Shown: piece after piece, positions 36,673 to 36,907 of the stretch | How the letters are laid out: each line of letters opens with the position of its first letter | How positions within the stretch are numbered: position 1 is the first letter of the stretch | NCBI GenBank assembly: GCA_024278275.1 | Contig: JAJRTN010000052.1 | Location: forward strand, 1 to 36,907 | Reading direction: 5' to 3' | DNA from: Candidatus Hydrogenedentota bacterium | GTDB taxonomy: Bacteria > Hydrogenedentota > Hydrogenedentia > Hydrogenedentales > JAJRTN01 | Length of the DNA: 36,907 nt | Made by a program: the position numbers and the translations under genes | Notes under the pieces: model-generated | Seen by the model: the letters and a program-made list of their open reading frames with translations, nothing else | Database searches by the model: none | Told to the model about the DNA's origin: nothing

Positions 36673-36907
36673 TCATTCCCGTGGGGCGCACGGGGGGCAG
36701 CCCTTTCCCCAAGGGTTGTGCGTCCCGCCGTCGAGGTCCAGACGTGGTGGCCAGGGCCCACCCTGATACTCCTTTAACCCGGTGAGGGCGATGCCTTCGA
36801 CGATGTGGCGCTGGAAAAGGAGGAAGACCAGGAGGGCGGGGGCGGTGCAGATGGTGGCGGCGGCGAGGGTGAGGCCGTATTCCAGGTAGTACGAGGTCTG
36901 GAACAAC
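36673..36907 (-). CDS. Sugar ABC transporter permease (MalG type), 3' end only
   Basis: The last roughly 77 residues of a carbohydrate ABC permease; the gene begins beyond the right edge. The segment YGLTLAAATICTAPALLVFLLFQRHIVEGIA is the final membrane helix and the FQRxxVEG end of MalG-like permeases, which import sugars with a binding protein and ATPase. Normally the protein ends a few residues later, but here the frame runs on for about 30 Gly/Pro-rich residues, perhaps because an ancestral stop was lost. Confidence 0.8.
   Translation of the reverse strand, partial: LFQTSYYLEYGLTLAAATICTAPALLVFLLFQRHIVEGIALTGLKEYQGGPWPPRLDLDGGTHNPWGKGCPPCAPRE

Overview
The window looks like a GC-rich chromosome segment from a Gram-negative, aerobically respiring bacterium of the PVC/Hydrogenedentota sort. 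This is inferred from the gene mix: a Tat-exported sulfatase, a DUF1559 prepilin-like protein, several URO-D-family proteins with a corrinoid protein, alternative complex III and an A2-type caa3 oxidase. No rRNA, tRNA, CRISPR array or intact insertion sequence was seen.

Layout. 1-1128: a lower-GC stretch with an interrupted PepSY-like gene and short repeats. 1129-5533: a sulfatase (-), then a DksA/TraR-like factor, lgt and a metallophosphoesterase (+). 5788-9097 (-): an envelope polysaccharide unit of two tandem polyprenyl-phosphate sugar transferases, the upstream one degenerate, and a pentapeptide-repeat protein. 9378-12413 (+): a two-gene signalling unit made of a receiver plus histidine-kinase-like protein without the usual phosphoacceptor His, and an NtrC-type sigma54 activator whose receiver Asp is Glu. 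12423-16165 (-): a DUF362 protein, a sugar-nucleotide epimerase and a mannose-6-phosphate-isomerase-like cupin protein.

16736-29618 (+) is one long respiratory cluster: actA, fused actB, actC, actD, actE, actF, a small membrane protein, SCO, then coxB (with fused cytochrome c), coxA, coxC and coxD. ACIII oxidises quinol and passes electrons through c-type haems to the caa3 oxidase; SCO helps load CuA. A Fur-box-like sequence lies upstream of actA.

29619-30170 is a hairpin-rich intergenic region that shares short motifs with two other intergenic regions. It is followed by a DUF1559 gene (-) with a textbook terminator, and a divergent AraC-family regulator (+). 32627-36533 (-) is a corrinoid-dependent methyl-transfer cluster: two URO-D proteins, a corrinoid protein with its own promoter, and a MetH-activation-domain protein. 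The right edge holds the 3' end of a sugar ABC permease gene.

The most unusual items are the REC-pseudokinase/NtrC(D-to-E) pair, the decayed tandem sugar transferase, the 43-nt repeat abutting two gene ends, the confused start of SCO, and the corrinoid cluster that lacks a recognisable first methyltransferase.
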